DNA of 64,000 nucleotides, taken from contig CALHCF010000017.1 in assembly GCA_937930635.1 (NCBI GenBank), forward strand, positions 1-64,000, read 5' to 3'. This DNA comes from an uncultured Rhizobiaceae group bacterium (GTDB lineage Bacteria; Pseudomonadota; Alphaproteobacteria; Rhizobiales; Rhizobiaceae). The notes under the pieces were generated by a model. It did no database searches, was not told the origin of the DNA, and worked only from the letters and a program-made list of their open reading frames with translations. The first letter of the stretch is position 1, and each line of letters starts with the position of its first letter. The position numbers were made by a program, and so were the translations under genes. Positions 7,329 through 16,784 of this stretch are shown here, in pieces.

Positions 7329-10283
7329 ATGGCAGCAAAGAAAAAAAAGAACAGTGACAAGCAAATCTCGGTTCGAGGTGCCCGCGAGCACAATCTCAGG
7401 GGTGTAGACATTGATCTGCCACGCGACAGCCTGATTGTTATGACGGGCCTGTCCGGGTCCGGGAAGTCATCCCTGGCCTTCGACACGATCTATGCCGAGG
7501 GGCAGCGTCGATATGTCGAGTCCCTGTCTGCCTATGCGCGCCAGTTTCTGGAAATGATGCAGAAACCGGACGTCGATCAAATTGACGGTCTTTCTCCCGC
7601 AATCTCAATCGAACAAAAGACGACGTCCAAGAACCCGCGATCCACCGTTGGAACGGTTACGGAAATCTACGACTATATGCGCCTGCTGTTCGCCCGCGTT
7701 GGCGTTCCCTATTCTCCGGCAACCGGCCTTCCAATCGAAAGTCAGACCGTAAGCCAGATGGTGGATCGGGTGATGCAACTTGAAGATGGTGCCCGCCTCT
7801 ACCTCCTCGCTCCCATTGTTCAGGGCAGAAAAGGAGAATACAGGAAGGAATTTGCCGAGCTTCAGAAAAAGGGATTTCAGCGGGTAAAGGTAGACGGCGA
7901 GTTTTATGAAATCGCCGACGTTCCTGCCCTCGACAAGAAATTCAAACACGACATCGATGTGGTGGTGGATCGCATTGTGGTGCGCGACGATGTGGCAACA
8001 CGCTTGGCGGATTCAATTGAGACCGCCCTGCGGCTGACCGACGGCATGGCAGTAGCCGAACTAGCCGACAAACCCCTGCCCGAAGGAGAAACCGCAGCCG
8101 GTGGCGCAAAAAACAAATCAAAGAACGAGACCCATGAACGGTTGATCTTCTCAGAAAAATTCGCCTGCCCGGTCTCCGGCTTTACCATCCCGGAAATTGA
8201 GCCGCGCCTGTTTTCGTTCAACAATCCGTTCGGTGCCTGCCCCACCTGCGATGGTCTTGGGTCACAGCAGAAGATTGATGAAAATCTGGTTGTCCCAGAT
8301 GGATCGCTGGCCCTGAACAAGGGAGCGATTGCCCCCTGGTCGAAATCCAACAATCCCTCCCCATACTATGCCCAGACCCTTCAGGCTTTGGGCAAAGTCT
8401 ACGGGTTCAAGATTTCCAGCAAATGGGATGATCTCTCTGCGGATGCTCAGACGGCCGTTCTGTTTGGAACGGGCAAGAAGCAGATTGATTTTCTCTATGA
8501 TGATGGTCTGCGCAAATATGAAACCAAAAAGCCGTTTGAAGGTGTAATCGGCAATCTGGAGCGTCGTTGGCGGGAGACCGACAGCGCCTGGATGCGCGAG
8601 GAAATTGAAAAATTCATGTCGCGTATGCCGTGTCTCACCTGCGAAGGATACCGTCTCAAACAGGAAGCAATGGCGGTCAAGATCGATACCTTACACATTT
8701 CCCAGGTGGCGGAAATGTCAATCAGACAGGCTAAAACCTGGTTTAGCGATCTGCCGGAACGGTTGAACGACAAACAAAACGAGATTGCGATCCGTATCCT
8801 TAAGGAGATCAGGGAGCGGTTGCGTTTTCTCAATGATGTCGGGCTGGATTACCTTACGCTGTCTCGCAACTCCGGCACATTGTCAGGGGGCGAAAGTCAA
8901 CGCATTCGTCTGGCGTCGCAAATCGGTTCCGGCCTGACCGGCGTTCTGTACGTTTTGGATGAACCTTCAATTGGCCTGCACCAGCGCGATAATGCGCGCT
9001 TGCTGGAAACATTGCGGCATCTGCGCGACCTTGGGAACACGGTCATCGTCGTGGAGCATGACGAGGATGCAATCCTGACTGCCGATCATGTGGTTGATAT
9101 CGGCCCCCGCGCCGGAATCCATGGAGGCAGGATCGTCGCTGAAGGCACGCCAAAACAGATCATGAAATCGAAGGAGTCTCTGACCGGTCAATATCTTTCT
9201 GGCAAACTTCAGGTCGAAGTCCCGCCCCAGCGGCGCAAGATCATCAAGACCCGCAAAATCAGGGTTGTGGGTGCCCGGGGCAACAATCTCAAGGATGTTA
9301 CAGGCGAAATCCCATTAGGGACATTTACCGCGGTGACAGGTGTATCCGGTGGAGGAAAATCAACCTTTCTAATCGAAACGCTCTACAAGGCTGCGGCACG
9401 TCATATCAACAAGTCCCGCGCCCTGCCCGCTCCTCATGATCGCATTGAGGGGTTGGAGCACTTGGACAAGATTATCGACATTGACCAATCACCAATCGGA
9501 CGCACTCCACGCTCCAATCCCGCCACATATACCGGCGCGTTCACGCCCATTCGTGAATGGTTTGCGGGCCTGCCTGAGGCCAAAGCGCGGGGTTACAATC
9601 CCGGTCGTTTCTCGTTCAATGTCAAAGGTGGCCGCTGCGAAGCGTGTCAGGGCGATGGTGTCATCAAGATTGAGATGCACTTTCTTCCCGATGTTTATGT
9701 CACTTGCGATGTTTGTGACGGCAAGCGTTACAACCGCGAAACCCTGGAAATACAGTTCAAAGGCAAATCCATCGCTGATGTTTTGGATATGACCGTTGAA
9801 GAAGGGTGTGAGTTTTTCTCAGCTGTGCCATCCGTGCGCGACAAAATGGAAACTCTAAAACGCGTTGGACTGGATTACATCAAGATCGGACAACAGGCCA
9901 CCACCCTGTCGGGGGGCGAAGCACAACGCGTAAAGCTTTCAAAGGAACTGTCAAAACGCGCAACGGGCCGAACACTTTACATTCTTGATGAGCCAACAAC
10001 TGGTCTGCATTTCCATGATGTGGCCAAGCTTCTCGATGTACTTCATGAGCTGGTTGACAGCGGCAACACCGTCGCGGTGATCGAACACAATCTTGAAGTT
10101 ATCAAGACGGCAGATTGGGTTCTCGACCTTGGCCCGGAGGGAGGCGATGGCGGTGGCGAACTGGTGGCCTCCGGAACACCCGAAGAAATTGTTTCCAGCA
10201 AACGCTCCTATACTGGTCAGTTTTTAAAGGGTCTGCTTGGCCGGCGTTCAAGCGGTACGCCGGTTCTGAACGCAGCCGAATAA
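7329..10283 (+). CDS. uvrA: Excinuclease ABC subunit A
   Basis: Damage-recognition ATPase of nucleotide excision repair; the UvrA dimer scans DNA and loads UvrB. The 984-aa protein has two ABC ATPase modules: Walker [10 protein letters not shown] (~40) and GVSGGGKST (~672), and signatures [12 protein letters not shown] and [11 protein letters not shown]. Zinc-binding parts include [24 protein letters not shown] and [10 protein letters not shown]; the first half of the N-terminal zinc site reads CPVSGF, a form I recall from related alphaproteobacteria. ATG at 7329 follows a weak GAAAG. A LexA box lies about 170 bp upstream. The next gene on the strand starts 72 bp downstream. Confidence 0.98.
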   Translation: MAAKKKKNSDKQISVRGAREHNLRGVDIDLPRDSLIVMTGLSGSGKSSLAFDTIYAEGQRRYVESLSAYARQFLEMMQKPDVDQIDGLSPAISIEQKTTSKNPRSTVGTVTEIYDYMRLLFARVGVPYSPATGLPIESQTVSQMVDRVMQLEDGARLYLLAPIVQGRKGEYRKEFAELQKKGFQRVKVDGEFYEIADVPALDKKFKHDIDVVVDRIVVRDDVATRLADSIETALRLTDGMAVAELADKPLPEGETAAGGAKNKSKNETHERLIFSEKFACPVSGFTIPEIEPRLFSFNNPFGACPTCDGLGSQQKIDENLVVPDGSLALNKGAIAPWSKSNNPSPYYAQTLQALGKVYGFKISSKWDDLSADAQTAVLFGTGKKQIDFLYDDGLRKYETKKPFEGVIGNLERRWRETDSAWMREEIEKFMSRMPCLTCEGYRLKQEAMAVKIDTLHISQVAEMSIRQAKTWFSDLPERLNDKQNEIAIRILKEIRERLRFLNDVGLDYLTLSRNSGTLSGGESQRIRLASQIGSGLTGVLYVLDEPSIGLHQRDNARLLETLRHLRDLGNTVIVVEHDEDAILTADHVVDIGPRAGIHGGRIVAEGTPKQIMKSKESLTGQYLSGKLQVEVPPQRRKIIKTRKIRVVGARGNNLKDVTGEIPLGTFTAVTGVSGGGKSTFLIETLYKAAARHINKSRALPAPHDRIEGLEHLDKIIDIDQSPIGRTPRSNPATYTGAFTPIREWFAGLPEAKARGYNPGRFSFNVKGGRCEACQGDGVIKIEMHFLPDVYVTCDVCDGKRYNRETLEIQFKGKSIADVLDMTVEEGCEFFSAVPSVRDKMETLKRVGLDYIKIGQQATTLSGGEAQRVKLSKELSKRATGRTLYILDEPTTGLHFHDVAKLLDVLHELVDSGNTVAVIEHNLEVIKTADWVLDLGPEGGDGGGELVASGTPEEIVSSKRSYTGQFLKGLLGRRSSGTPVLNAAE

Positions 10284-10329
10284 ATTGAACAATTGCGATT
10301 AACCTGCCATTTATTTCAATAAGTTAGAG

Positions 10330-10352
10330 TATCCCGCAAATAATGTGGGATA
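10330..10352 (+). promoter_or_regulatory. Hairpin covering the ribosome-binding site of the GGDEF gene
   Basis: An 8-bp stem (10330–10337 with 10345–10352, one G·U pair) and a 7-nt loop end four bases before the ATG at 10356. The only Shine-Dalgarno-like bases, GGGA at 10347–10350, lie in the 3' arm. As RNA, the hairpin would hide the ribosome-binding site. It has no T-run and so is not a good terminator for uvrA. Function is inference. Confidence 0.35.
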
Positions 10353-10355
10353 AAA

Positions 10356-11621
10356 ATGGTAAAGCGGAAATTCAGTCGGGCGGAATTTGCTGTAGCTTGT
10401 TTGCTCGTTACACTGGCTGGCTGTGCCTGGGCCTTGTTCAATCAGGAACAACTGGCTCAGGAACGGGTTTTGCTCAGAACCGTTGAAAATGCCCGTGTCC
10501 TGTCAAATTTCGCCACGCATGCCCACGAGCAATACACGGCGAGTACCATGGACGCCGTTAGACGCAATGATCTCAAACAGTCGACGGATCTTGATCGCGA
10601 TCCCCAGGCCATCCATTTCCCCATGTCATTTTCCCGGCATCTGACCAATCAGTTTTCCCGAAAATACCCCAATGTACATTTCGGCATCTCGAGTGATCAT
10701 CCCTTTGAGATCGATGGCAAGCGTAAACATGCCAATGGTTTTGAACTGGAAGCCCTGTTGAAATTCCGCAAAAACGAGTCCGAAGAATACTGGAGGGTCG
10801 AGGAATTATCGGACACGCTAACGCGGGTACATCACGCAACGCCAATCATAATGAGAGAACAGTGCGCCGCCTGTCACAACAACCCCAAATGGGGGTTGGA
10901 AAAACAGGACTGGAAACCAGGAGATATTCGCGCTGTTCGTAGTGTCGTACTAGATCTGCCAACAGACCCCGCTCAATCAGCAAGACATTCCTATACGATC
11001 TGGGCCTTCATTGCGCTTTCATGCGCAATGGGCGCGCTTCTGGTTTATCCGTCGGTGAGAAAAGAGGTTTCCCAGCGGGTTGAGTTGGAGAAACTTTCCA
11101 ACACGCTCGGCGACCACGCCCGCGAGTTGAAAGTCCAGTCAACCACCGATGTCCAGACCGGCTTACGCAACCGGCGCTACTTTGATGAAGCCTTGCAGGC
11201 CTATCTCGACGAGTTCGGCAACAACGGTCTTTCGGTCGGCCTGGTTGTCTTTGATCTCGACCATTTCAAATCGATCAATGACACTTACGGACATCAGGCC
11301 GGTGACTTCTTGATCGAGAGCTTCGGCATATTGATACAACAGCACCTGCGCCAGCATGATTTTGCTGCACGTATCGGAGGCGAAGAATTCGCGATCGTCG
11401 TTCCAAATTCCAGTCGAGAAGACGTCCTTGCCATTGCTGAACGCGTGGTCGAATGCGTGGCTGCGCAGGAAGTAAATATCGGCGCCCACAATGTAAGAGT
11501 TACCGTAAGTGCAGGCTTGGCGATTTCCCGCCCCGGTGAGCTATTCGAAACATTCACGGCACGAGCTGACCGCAATCTCTACAAGGCCAAAAATTCTGGA
11601 CGAAATCGCGCTGTTGGCTGA
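10356..11621 (+). CDS. Diguanylate cyclase with periplasmic DUF3365 c-haem sensor domain
   Basis: Membrane enzyme predicted to make cyclic-di-GMP from two GTP. The 421-aa chain has a first membrane helix (~9–27), a ~180-residue periplasmic domain of the DUF3365/Tll0287-like type carrying a covalent haem motif CAACH at ~170–174, a second helix (~213–232), a short coiled linker and a GGDEF domain. The active site reads GGEEF (~341), and RQHD five residues before it is the RxxD inhibitory site, so product inhibition is expected. The haem domain would sense redox state or a diatomic gas. Nothing nearby names the output. Translation may be limited by an upstream hairpin. Confidence 0.9.
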   Translation: MVKRKFSRAEFAVACLLVTLAGCAWALFNQEQLAQERVLLRTVENARVLSNFATHAHEQYTASTMDAVRRNDLKQSTDLDRDPQAIHFPMSFSRHLTNQFSRKYPNVHFGISSDHPFEIDGKRKHANGFELEALLKFRKNESEEYWRVEELSDTLTRVHHATPIIMREQCAACHNNPKWGLEKQDWKPGDIRAVRSVVLDLPTDPAQSARHSYTIWAFIALSCAMGALLVYPSVRKEVSQRVELEKLSNTLGDHARELKVQSTTDVQTGLRNRRYFDEALQAYLDEFGNNGLSVGLVVFDLDHFKSINDTYGHQAGDFLIESFGILIQQHLRQHDFAARIGGEEFAIVVPNSSREDVLAIAERVVECVAAQEVNIGAHNVRVTVSAGLAISRPGELFETFTARADRNLYKAKNSGRNRAVG

Positions 11622-11648
11622 TCATTCAGCACCCAATATTCATCTCTC

Positions 11649-12221
11649 TCAGAACAATTTCTCGTCGTGAACAATCTCACCGTCGACACTGACACCAACT
11701 ATTTTTGCGTTGCCCTCGGGGGAAATCGATAAGAGAACTCCAAGCTTCGACTTGGCATTCAGAGCTTCCAGCTCTTCCGCCCTCTTTTTCGGCGCGTAAT
11801 AGCGGGAAAGAGGATATGTGATGGTGCTGAACTCACCACCACCCGCTGGAAACCACCATTTTCCTTTCAGGAAAACGCCGCTCGTCTGCGGTTTCGTATG
11901 AATGCTGACCGCCTGCCAATACGGCCCATCCTTCTTTTTCAAACCAACAAAAACGTCCAGCGGGTAACTTATTTTGTCCTTGCCCCTTTGCTTTAACTTC
12001 TCGTCCAGGATGACTTCGCTGAGCTTAATTCTTCTGACTGCCAGACTGATACGCGAATAATGTCCTTTGAAAAAGTCACGAGGATCCCTTTGTTCGCTCA
12101 ACAGCAAGACTTCTGTTCCTCGGGCTAATTCGTCCAGATGGCCCTTCACCATCATGGCCAAAGCTGCTGTCTGAAACAAAGTTGCAAGGGCCAGGCCAGC
12201 AAAAAGATGTTTAGCGGTCAC
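11649..12221 (-). CDS. GDYXXLXY family membrane-anchored protein
   Basis: The 190-aa protein has an N-terminal signal/anchor helix (LFAGLALATLFQTAALAMMV) and the family region around RDFFKGHYSRISLAV, which corresponds to the GDYxxLxY motif that names the family (here GHYSRISL). The biochemical role is unknown. It starts with GTG overlapping the stop of the DUF2157 gene (GTGA), so the two are almost certainly translated together; this pairing with a DUF2157 multi-pass protein is common for the family. The mature domain is predicted to sit outside the inner membrane. Confidence 0.8.
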   Translation of the reverse strand: MTAKHLFAGLALATLFQTAALAMMVKGHLDELARGTEVLLLSEQRDPRDFFKGHYSRISLAVRRIKLSEVILDEKLKQRGKDKISYPLDVFVGLKKKDGPYWQAVSIHTKPQTSGVFLKGKWWFPAGGGEFSTITYPLSRYYAPKKRAEELEALNAKSKLGVLLSISPEGNAKIVGVSVDGEIVHDEKLF

Positions 12222-13579
12222 GACAGGTTGCCTCCCTGAATACGGCGCTCAGATCGGAACAACCAGACGGATGTGGCGATGAGAGTGACGCCGCCAAACG
12301 CATAAACCAACGCTGTCATCTCCAGCGAACCGAAAAGTTTGTCATAACTGACCAACAGCGCCGCAACAAAACCTACAAGTCCGATAGCTGTCATTGTCTT
12401 TGAACCAATACGCCAGCCAAAGCGCATCGCCCAAATACTTAAGAAGAAGCTGTAAAGAGATGAAATAAGGTTGGCGACAATGATATTCTCGTTGCCCCCA
12501 AGCCAGGGAACAAGAAAGGCCAGAACCGGCAAGACCACGATTGCAGCAGGATAGACCAGTTGATCCCGCAGCATTGTCCCTCCCACATTGCGCACGAAAT
12601 AGATCAGGAAAACAGCAAGCGCCAACGCAAGAAGTACGGCTGCACAAAACAAGACCATTTGACTGTCATACCCCAACAAAGGCTCGAGTCCGCTTCTGAC
12701 TGTGGATGATCCTTGTTTTGGCAAAAACATCAGATTGGTCGTCAGAAACAAGGTACCGGCCATCGCATAGGTTATGCCAGCTGTTTCAAAACCAAGAAGC
12801 CACCGGCCAGTCACAGCACTCGCTAGAAGACATGCACCCAACACCAGCAGCAGACATACGACAAACCAGCCTGACGGCAGGATTTGGGAAAACAGGTACG
12901 ATGAACCAGAAACCCAGCGTATCAGCCAAAGCAACAGCCCAATGGAACACAAATGGGCGGAAACCCGAGAACGAACCCACCAGGTCGCGGCCACCAGACC
13001 GAACCAAACCGGCAGGAACCAGTAGAATCGCGGCACCGACAGGAACGTTGCAATCGAGTCTCCGGTTAAACGCTCATTCATCATCCATGCAATACTCAGC
13101 CCCACCGTAAAGATCAGAGCCGGGCCTGAACGTGTGGCCAGCGTGGTCGCTGCTGCCCCGGCGAACCACAGCAGCAGCGCGTCCTCGTTGCGTCCCTGCA
13201 GTTGAAACATCTGCCCAATCAGAAAGATCGAGGCCCCAAACGCCGCTATGCCGATCACAAGAAAGGCATCGGCGATGTAGCCGTGCTCTTTCTGATACGC
13301 AAAATATGCGACCCCATAAGCAATCCAAATGCTGCCCACAAGAACAGACAGCCGCATAAGCTTTGGCATGGCGTCCCAATTTGCCGCCACAAATGTGATC
13401 AGCGCAGCCCCAATAAGTATGGCGCCAAGGATCGCAACAACACTCGCAAATGAACGGGTTGTTCGCGCGCTTTCCACCTCCTGCATCAGGCGGATTTGGG
13501 TATCTGCGTCAATCAGACCCGCATCGCGCCAACCGGCAATATCCGACCTCAAACGATCTGAATAATTGAAAGTGATCAT
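12218..13579 (-). CDS. DUF2157 multi-pass membrane protein
   Basis: Integral inner-membrane protein of 453 aa, unknown function. A short N-terminal cytoplasmic helix region (WRDAGLIDADTQIRLMQEVES), the DUF2157 hallmark, is followed by about 12 hydrophobic segments, starting with VVAILGAILIGAALITFVAANW and including IADAFLVIGIAAFGASIFLIGQMFQLQG. No enzymatic motif is evident. ATG at 13579 follows a GAG-type ribosome-binding site. The gene overlaps the downstream GDYXXLXY gene by four bases. The 258-bp upstream region is divergent to the DUF1127 gene; I see no convincing operator in it beyond a near-miss to the CtrA pattern around 13650. Confidence 0.85.
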   Translation of the reverse strand: MITFNYSDRLRSDIAGWRDAGLIDADTQIRLMQEVESARTTRSFASVVAILGAILIGAALITFVAANWDAMPKLMRLSVLVGSIWIAYGVAYFAYQKEHGYIADAFLVIGIAAFGASIFLIGQMFQLQGRNEDALLLWFAGAAATTLATRSGPALIFTVGLSIAWMMNERLTGDSIATFLSVPRFYWFLPVWFGLVAATWWVRSRVSAHLCSIGLLLWLIRWVSGSSYLFSQILPSGWFVVCLLLVLGACLLASAVTGRWLLGFETAGITYAMAGTLFLTTNLMFLPKQGSSTVRSGLEPLLGYDSQMVLFCAAVLLALALAVFLIYFVRNVGGTMLRDQLVYPAAIVVLPVLAFLVPWLGGNENIIVANLISSLYSFFLSIWAMRFGWRIGSKTMTAIGLVGFVAALLVSYDKLFGSLEMTALVYAFGGVTLIATSVWLFRSERRIQGGNLS

Positions 13580-13837
13580 TGTGTCCGCTCTCTTAAAAAC
13601 GGTCGATCGATTCCATATCGAATCGTCGTCTAGTCCTGCAATCGGCGCTTGTTAACACATTCTCAAGGCTTGCGGCGAAATTGTGAGAAACCTGCCAATT
13701 TTGCATAGCTCACCTGCATGTTTTGCGCTCGTCAAACTCAACCAAAATACTATGTGTATTCAGACGGAACACTACAGAGTTCCACACAAATCAACACGCG
13801 ATCGAAAAACGACCGCACTTCCCGAAGGACTAAGAAA

Positions 13838-13984
13838 ATGAACTTGCTCGACAACATCCGCACATGGAACCGCATTCGCCAGACCCGCAACGAACTCAAC
13901 GCACTGTCTGTACGTGAACTCAACGATCTGGGTATTTCGCGCAGTGACATTCCTTTCATCGCCAAGCGCGCGGTGATGCGCTAA
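13838..13984 (+). CDS. DUF1127 (YjiS-like) small protein, 48 aa
   Basis: Very short basic protein with the DUF1127 pattern: an N-terminal amphipathic stretch (IRTWNRIRQTRNELNAL) then the signature LSVRELNDLGISRSDIPFIA. Such Arg-rich 40–50-aa proteins are abundant in Rhizobiales, and some have been linked to RNA metabolism and to phosphate or carbon handling. The ATG at 13838 fits the domain boundary; an upstream in-frame ATG at 13718 would add 40 residues without family similarity. The gene stands alone, with its own strong terminator 84 bp downstream. Confidence 0.85.
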   Translation: MNLLDNIRTWNRIRQTRNELNALSVRELNDLGISRSDIPFIAKRAVMR

Positions 13985-14067
13985 GCGAGAATAAGATCGG
14001 CACCCCTCCTCCCGGGTTGCCAGATACGCCTGGGTCTCCTCCCTCGAAACCAGGCGAACAAAGAAAG

Positions 14068-14098
14068 CTCACCAGGCCTCCTCCTGGTGAGTTTTTTT
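14068..14098 (+). terminator. Rho-independent terminator of the DUF1127 gene
   Basis: A perfect 9-bp stem (14068–14076 with 14083–14091), a 6-nt loop and a run of seven T at 14092–14098, on the + strand 84 bp after the DUF1127 stop. Confidence 0.92.
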
Positions 14099-14134
14099 AT
14101 GGAGCAAGAAACCTGCATTGAGAAACGGTCACAA

Positions 14135-14716
14135 TCAGCTGCCGAAACTGTCACGCACCTTTTGCCACTGCTTGTGAGGCATGACTTGAGCAGGCTGCCC
14201 GTCACCACGGTACCAGCTGTCAACCGTCCAGCGCCTCCCGGATGCATCACGCATACTGGCTGATTTATGCGGATACCGGCCATCCAGGATAAATCCGCGC
14301 GTGGCATAGCTTTGGTCAGGCTGGTGATGGCGCAACAAACCCAGGCTTTTGAGATAATTCAGATAACCGATAGTATTGAGTGATTCATCCACGCAATCCA
14401 TCTGACCCCGCTTGCCCTTATTCACCTGATAGGATTTTTTCACGTCGGGACGATAACGCAATTTGCGCCGGGCCATCGCCTCCATCACGCCAATCACTTC
14501 GGCAAGGATCTTTCGCTCAGCCTCAGGAGACCCCTTGCCTGCTTCCATGAGCCGAACCAATTTGGCCTGGTCCTCAGCAGAAAACGTAAATCTGTCCTTG
14601 ATAACACAACCAAATCCCGAGCAGATTCTCATTTGTGCAGCTTGGGCATCATAAATGCCGCTGCCGCAAAACAGCACCATCGATGCGACACCAAGTGTTG
14701 CGGCGAGTGATTTCAT
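14135..14716 (-). CDS. Secreted cysteine-containing protein, possibly transglutaminase-like
   Basis: Conserved-looking 193-aa protein with a signal peptide (MKSLAATLGVASMVLFCG...DAQA). I chose the ATG at 14716 because the signal peptide begins there; 27 further upstream residues would spoil it. The mature protein has MRICSGFGCVIKDRFTFS, then QMDCVDESLNTIGYLNYL, then WTVDSWYRGDG. A Cys in an acidic DCVDE setting followed by a WTVDSW aspartate resembles the spacing of papain/transglutaminase-like thiol folds, but the intervening His is not clear, so this is only a suggestion. It is divergent from trmFO with ~170 bp between. Confidence 0.65.
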   Translation of the reverse strand: MKSLAATLGVASMVLFCGSGIYDAQAAQMRICSGFGCVIKDRFTFSAEDQAKLVRLMEAGKGSPEAERKILAEVIGVMEAMARRKLRYRPDVKKSYQVNKGKRGQMDCVDESLNTIGYLNYLKSLGLLRHHQPDQSYATRGFILDGRYPHKSASMRDASGRRWTVDSWYRGDGQPAQVMPHKQWQKVRDSFGS

Positions 14717-14887
14717 CTTAATCCCATAGCTCCCTGCAGAAACGTCATTGCCTGATCGGGTCCAACTATTCAACATTAACCGACTTTGCTCAGCCAAAAG
14801 TGAACATACAGCCAGCCCTTGCGAACATCACAACGATACGAAAGATGAGTGCTTGAACCATCGGCCTGACCGGTCTAATCGTCTCGC

Positions 14888-16303
14888 ATGAAACAAAATC
14901 CAGTACACATCATCGGTGGAGGTCTCGCCGGATCCGAAGCTGCATGGCAGTTGTCGCAGGCGGGACATGACGTGATCCTGCATGAAATGCGCCCGGTACG
15001 CGGAACAGACGCCCATCAGGGGGACGGGCTAGCTGAACTTGTGTGCTCAAACTCGTTTCGTTCCGATGATTCAACGTCTAATGCTGTCGGCCTGCTGCAT
15101 GAAGAAATGCGCCGGTGCGGCTCTCTCATCATGCAATGTGCCGATGAAAACAAGGTACCCGCCGGGTCAGCTCTGGCCGTGGATCGGGAAGGTTTTTCAG
15201 CCGCAGTAACAGCAAAACTTGCGACCAGTTCACGGGTTACAATTCAGCGTGAGGAAGTGAAGGGCCTTCCGCCTGCAGATTGGGGGCCCACAATTATTGC
15301 CACCGGCCCGCTGACCGCACCGGGCCTCGCATCGCAAATTGCTCAGGAGACCGGCGAAGAGGCGCTTTCCTTTTTTGATGCCATAGCGCCCATCATTCAC
15401 TTCGATTCAATCGACCTCGATACAGCGTGGTTTCAATCGCGCTATGACAAGGTTGGTCCCGGCGGAACCGGCAAGGATTACCTCAATTGCCCCATGAACC
15501 GCGACCAGTATTACGCCTTCATTGATGCCCTCATTGCCGGAGAGAAAACCGATTTCAAGGAATGGGAGAACGTTCCCTATTTCGATGGCTGTCTGCCCAT
15601 AGAGGTCATGGCAGAACGGGGGCACGAAACCCTGCGCCATGGCCCCATGAAACCCATGGGTCTCACAAATGCCCACAACCCCGATGAAAAAGCCTACGCG
15701 GTGGTACAGCTGCGTCAGGACAACGCGCTTGGCACGCTCTACAACATGGTCGGCTTCCAAACGAAGTTGAAATACGGTGCGCAGATTGAGATATTTCGAA
15801 CCATTCCCGGCCTGGAAAAAGCCGAGTTCGCGCGTCTGGGTGGCTTGCATCGCAATACGTATCTGAATTCACCGGACCTGCTGGACGAAACACTACGTCT
15901 CAAATCCCGGCCGCAGATTCGTTTTGCCGGACAAATCACCGGTTGCGAAGGCTATGTTGAGTCTGCCGCTATCGGGTTGATGACAGGCCGCTTTTTAGCC
16001 GCTGAATTGAATGGAGATGAACCGGCACTGCCCCCCGAAACCACGGCATTCGGGTCGTTGCTCAACCACATCACAAAGGGACACATCGCCTACGAAGAAG
16101 ATCGCGGCAAAAAGTCGTTTCAACCGATGAACATAAATTTCGGCCTGTTCCCGCCCGTGGACATTCATAAACCGGAAGGACACCAGGGACGGTGGCGTGG
16201 CAAGGAAAAAGGAGCGGCCAAGAAGTTGGCTGTTACGTCACGGGCGTTGAGTGATCTGGAAGACTGGTTGCAGGTCAGTCAGGCACCTGTCGCCGCAGAA
16301 TAG
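14888..16303 (+). CDS. trmFO: tRNA (uracil-5-)-methyltransferase TrmFO, folate- and FAD-dependent
   Basis: Makes the conserved ribothymidine at tRNA position 54 using methylenetetrahydrofolate as carbon donor and FADH2 as reductant. The 471-aa protein opens with the FAD dinucleotide fold [16 protein letters not shown], followed by the family hallmark [12 protein letters not shown] with its Cys, and the C-terminal FAD site [23 protein letters not shown]. It is a free-standing gene; its stop is only 2 bp from the stop of the convergent gene at 16306, so no terminator fits between them. Confidence 0.97.
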   Translation: MKQNPVHIIGGGLAGSEAAWQLSQAGHDVILHEMRPVRGTDAHQGDGLAELVCSNSFRSDDSTSNAVGLLHEEMRRCGSLIMQCADENKVPAGSALAVDREGFSAAVTAKLATSSRVTIQREEVKGLPPADWGPTIIATGPLTAPGLASQIAQETGEEALSFFDAIAPIIHFDSIDLDTAWFQSRYDKVGPGGTGKDYLNCPMNRDQYYAFIDALIAGEKTDFKEWENVPYFDGCLPIEVMAERGHETLRHGPMKPMGLTNAHNPDEKAYAVVQLRQDNALGTLYNMVGFQTKLKYGAQIEIFRTIPGLEKAEFARLGGLHRNTYLNSPDLLDETLRLKSRPQIRFAGQITGCEGYVESAAIGLMTGRFLAAELNGDEPALPPETTAFGSLLNHITKGHIAYEEDRGKKSFQPMNINFGLFPPVDIHKPEGHQGRWRGKEKGAAKKLAVTSRALSDLEDWLQVSQAPVAAE

Positions 16304-16305
16304 AT

Positions 16306-16701
16306 CTAGCCGACAGGTTTGAGGCGATCTCCAAGAAGATCGATAATGCCTTGCTCGTACATATAGTAGCGAGCAGTCTTTGTGCCAAAAGCCTTGTGGT
16401 ATGCATCAGATTCTTTGGAGATTTTCTCCATTTCAGCAATTTTTTGAGGCTTGGAAACCATATGTTGCTGAAGTTTCTCAACAATCTCCTCGGCCTGGCG
16501 GCAAAGCTTCACACGTGTTTTGTCATCAAGGTCAATCGCCATATTGCCCAGCTGTTTCATGCGTTCGGCAACAGCAAAATGATAATTGGTTTCTTCCTGC
16601 CAGCTTCGATCAACCTTGGACCTAATTTCCCAACTGTTTCTCAACTCATCCGCATCCAAACCACGCATACGGTCTTGCCAGTCAGTAATTGATCTATCCA
16701 T
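16306..16701 (-). CDS. Hypothetical cytoplasmic protein, 131 aa
   Basis: Unrecognised. No signal peptide or membrane segment. The chain is polar and predicted mostly helical, with segments such as DWQDRMRGLDADELRNSWEIRS, HFAVAERMKQLGNMAIDLDD and EEIVEKLQQHMVSKPQKIAEM that could pack as a helical bundle or coiled coil. The ATG at 16701 has a GGAG about 7 nt upstream; a GTG 13 codons earlier has none. It sits 83 bp downstream of the phytoene-synthase-like gene on the same strand and may be co-transcribed with it. Confidence 0.65.
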   Translation of the reverse strand: MDRSITDWQDRMRGLDADELRNSWEIRSKVDRSWQEETNYHFAVAERMKQLGNMAIDLDDKTRVKLCRQAEEIVEKLQQHMVSKPQKIAEMEKISKESDAYHKAFGTKTARYYMYEQGIIDLLGDRLKPVG

Positions 16702-16784
16702 CTCTCTACTCCGAGCGCTGAGTGGAAATGACCTATCCACCTGCTGGAAATCAACACAATTGAGTTAAATAAATGCAAACAAAC

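Noticed and set aside
13648..13663. CtrA-like box (TTAA-N7-TCAA) between DUF2157 and DUF1127
   Set aside because: One mismatch in a four-base half-site makes it no better than chance.
13718..13837. In-frame upstream extension of the DUF1127 protein (ATG at 13718)
   Set aside because: The extra 40 residues show no family likeness, and DUF1127 proteins are normally ~45–50 aa; ATG at 13838 fits.
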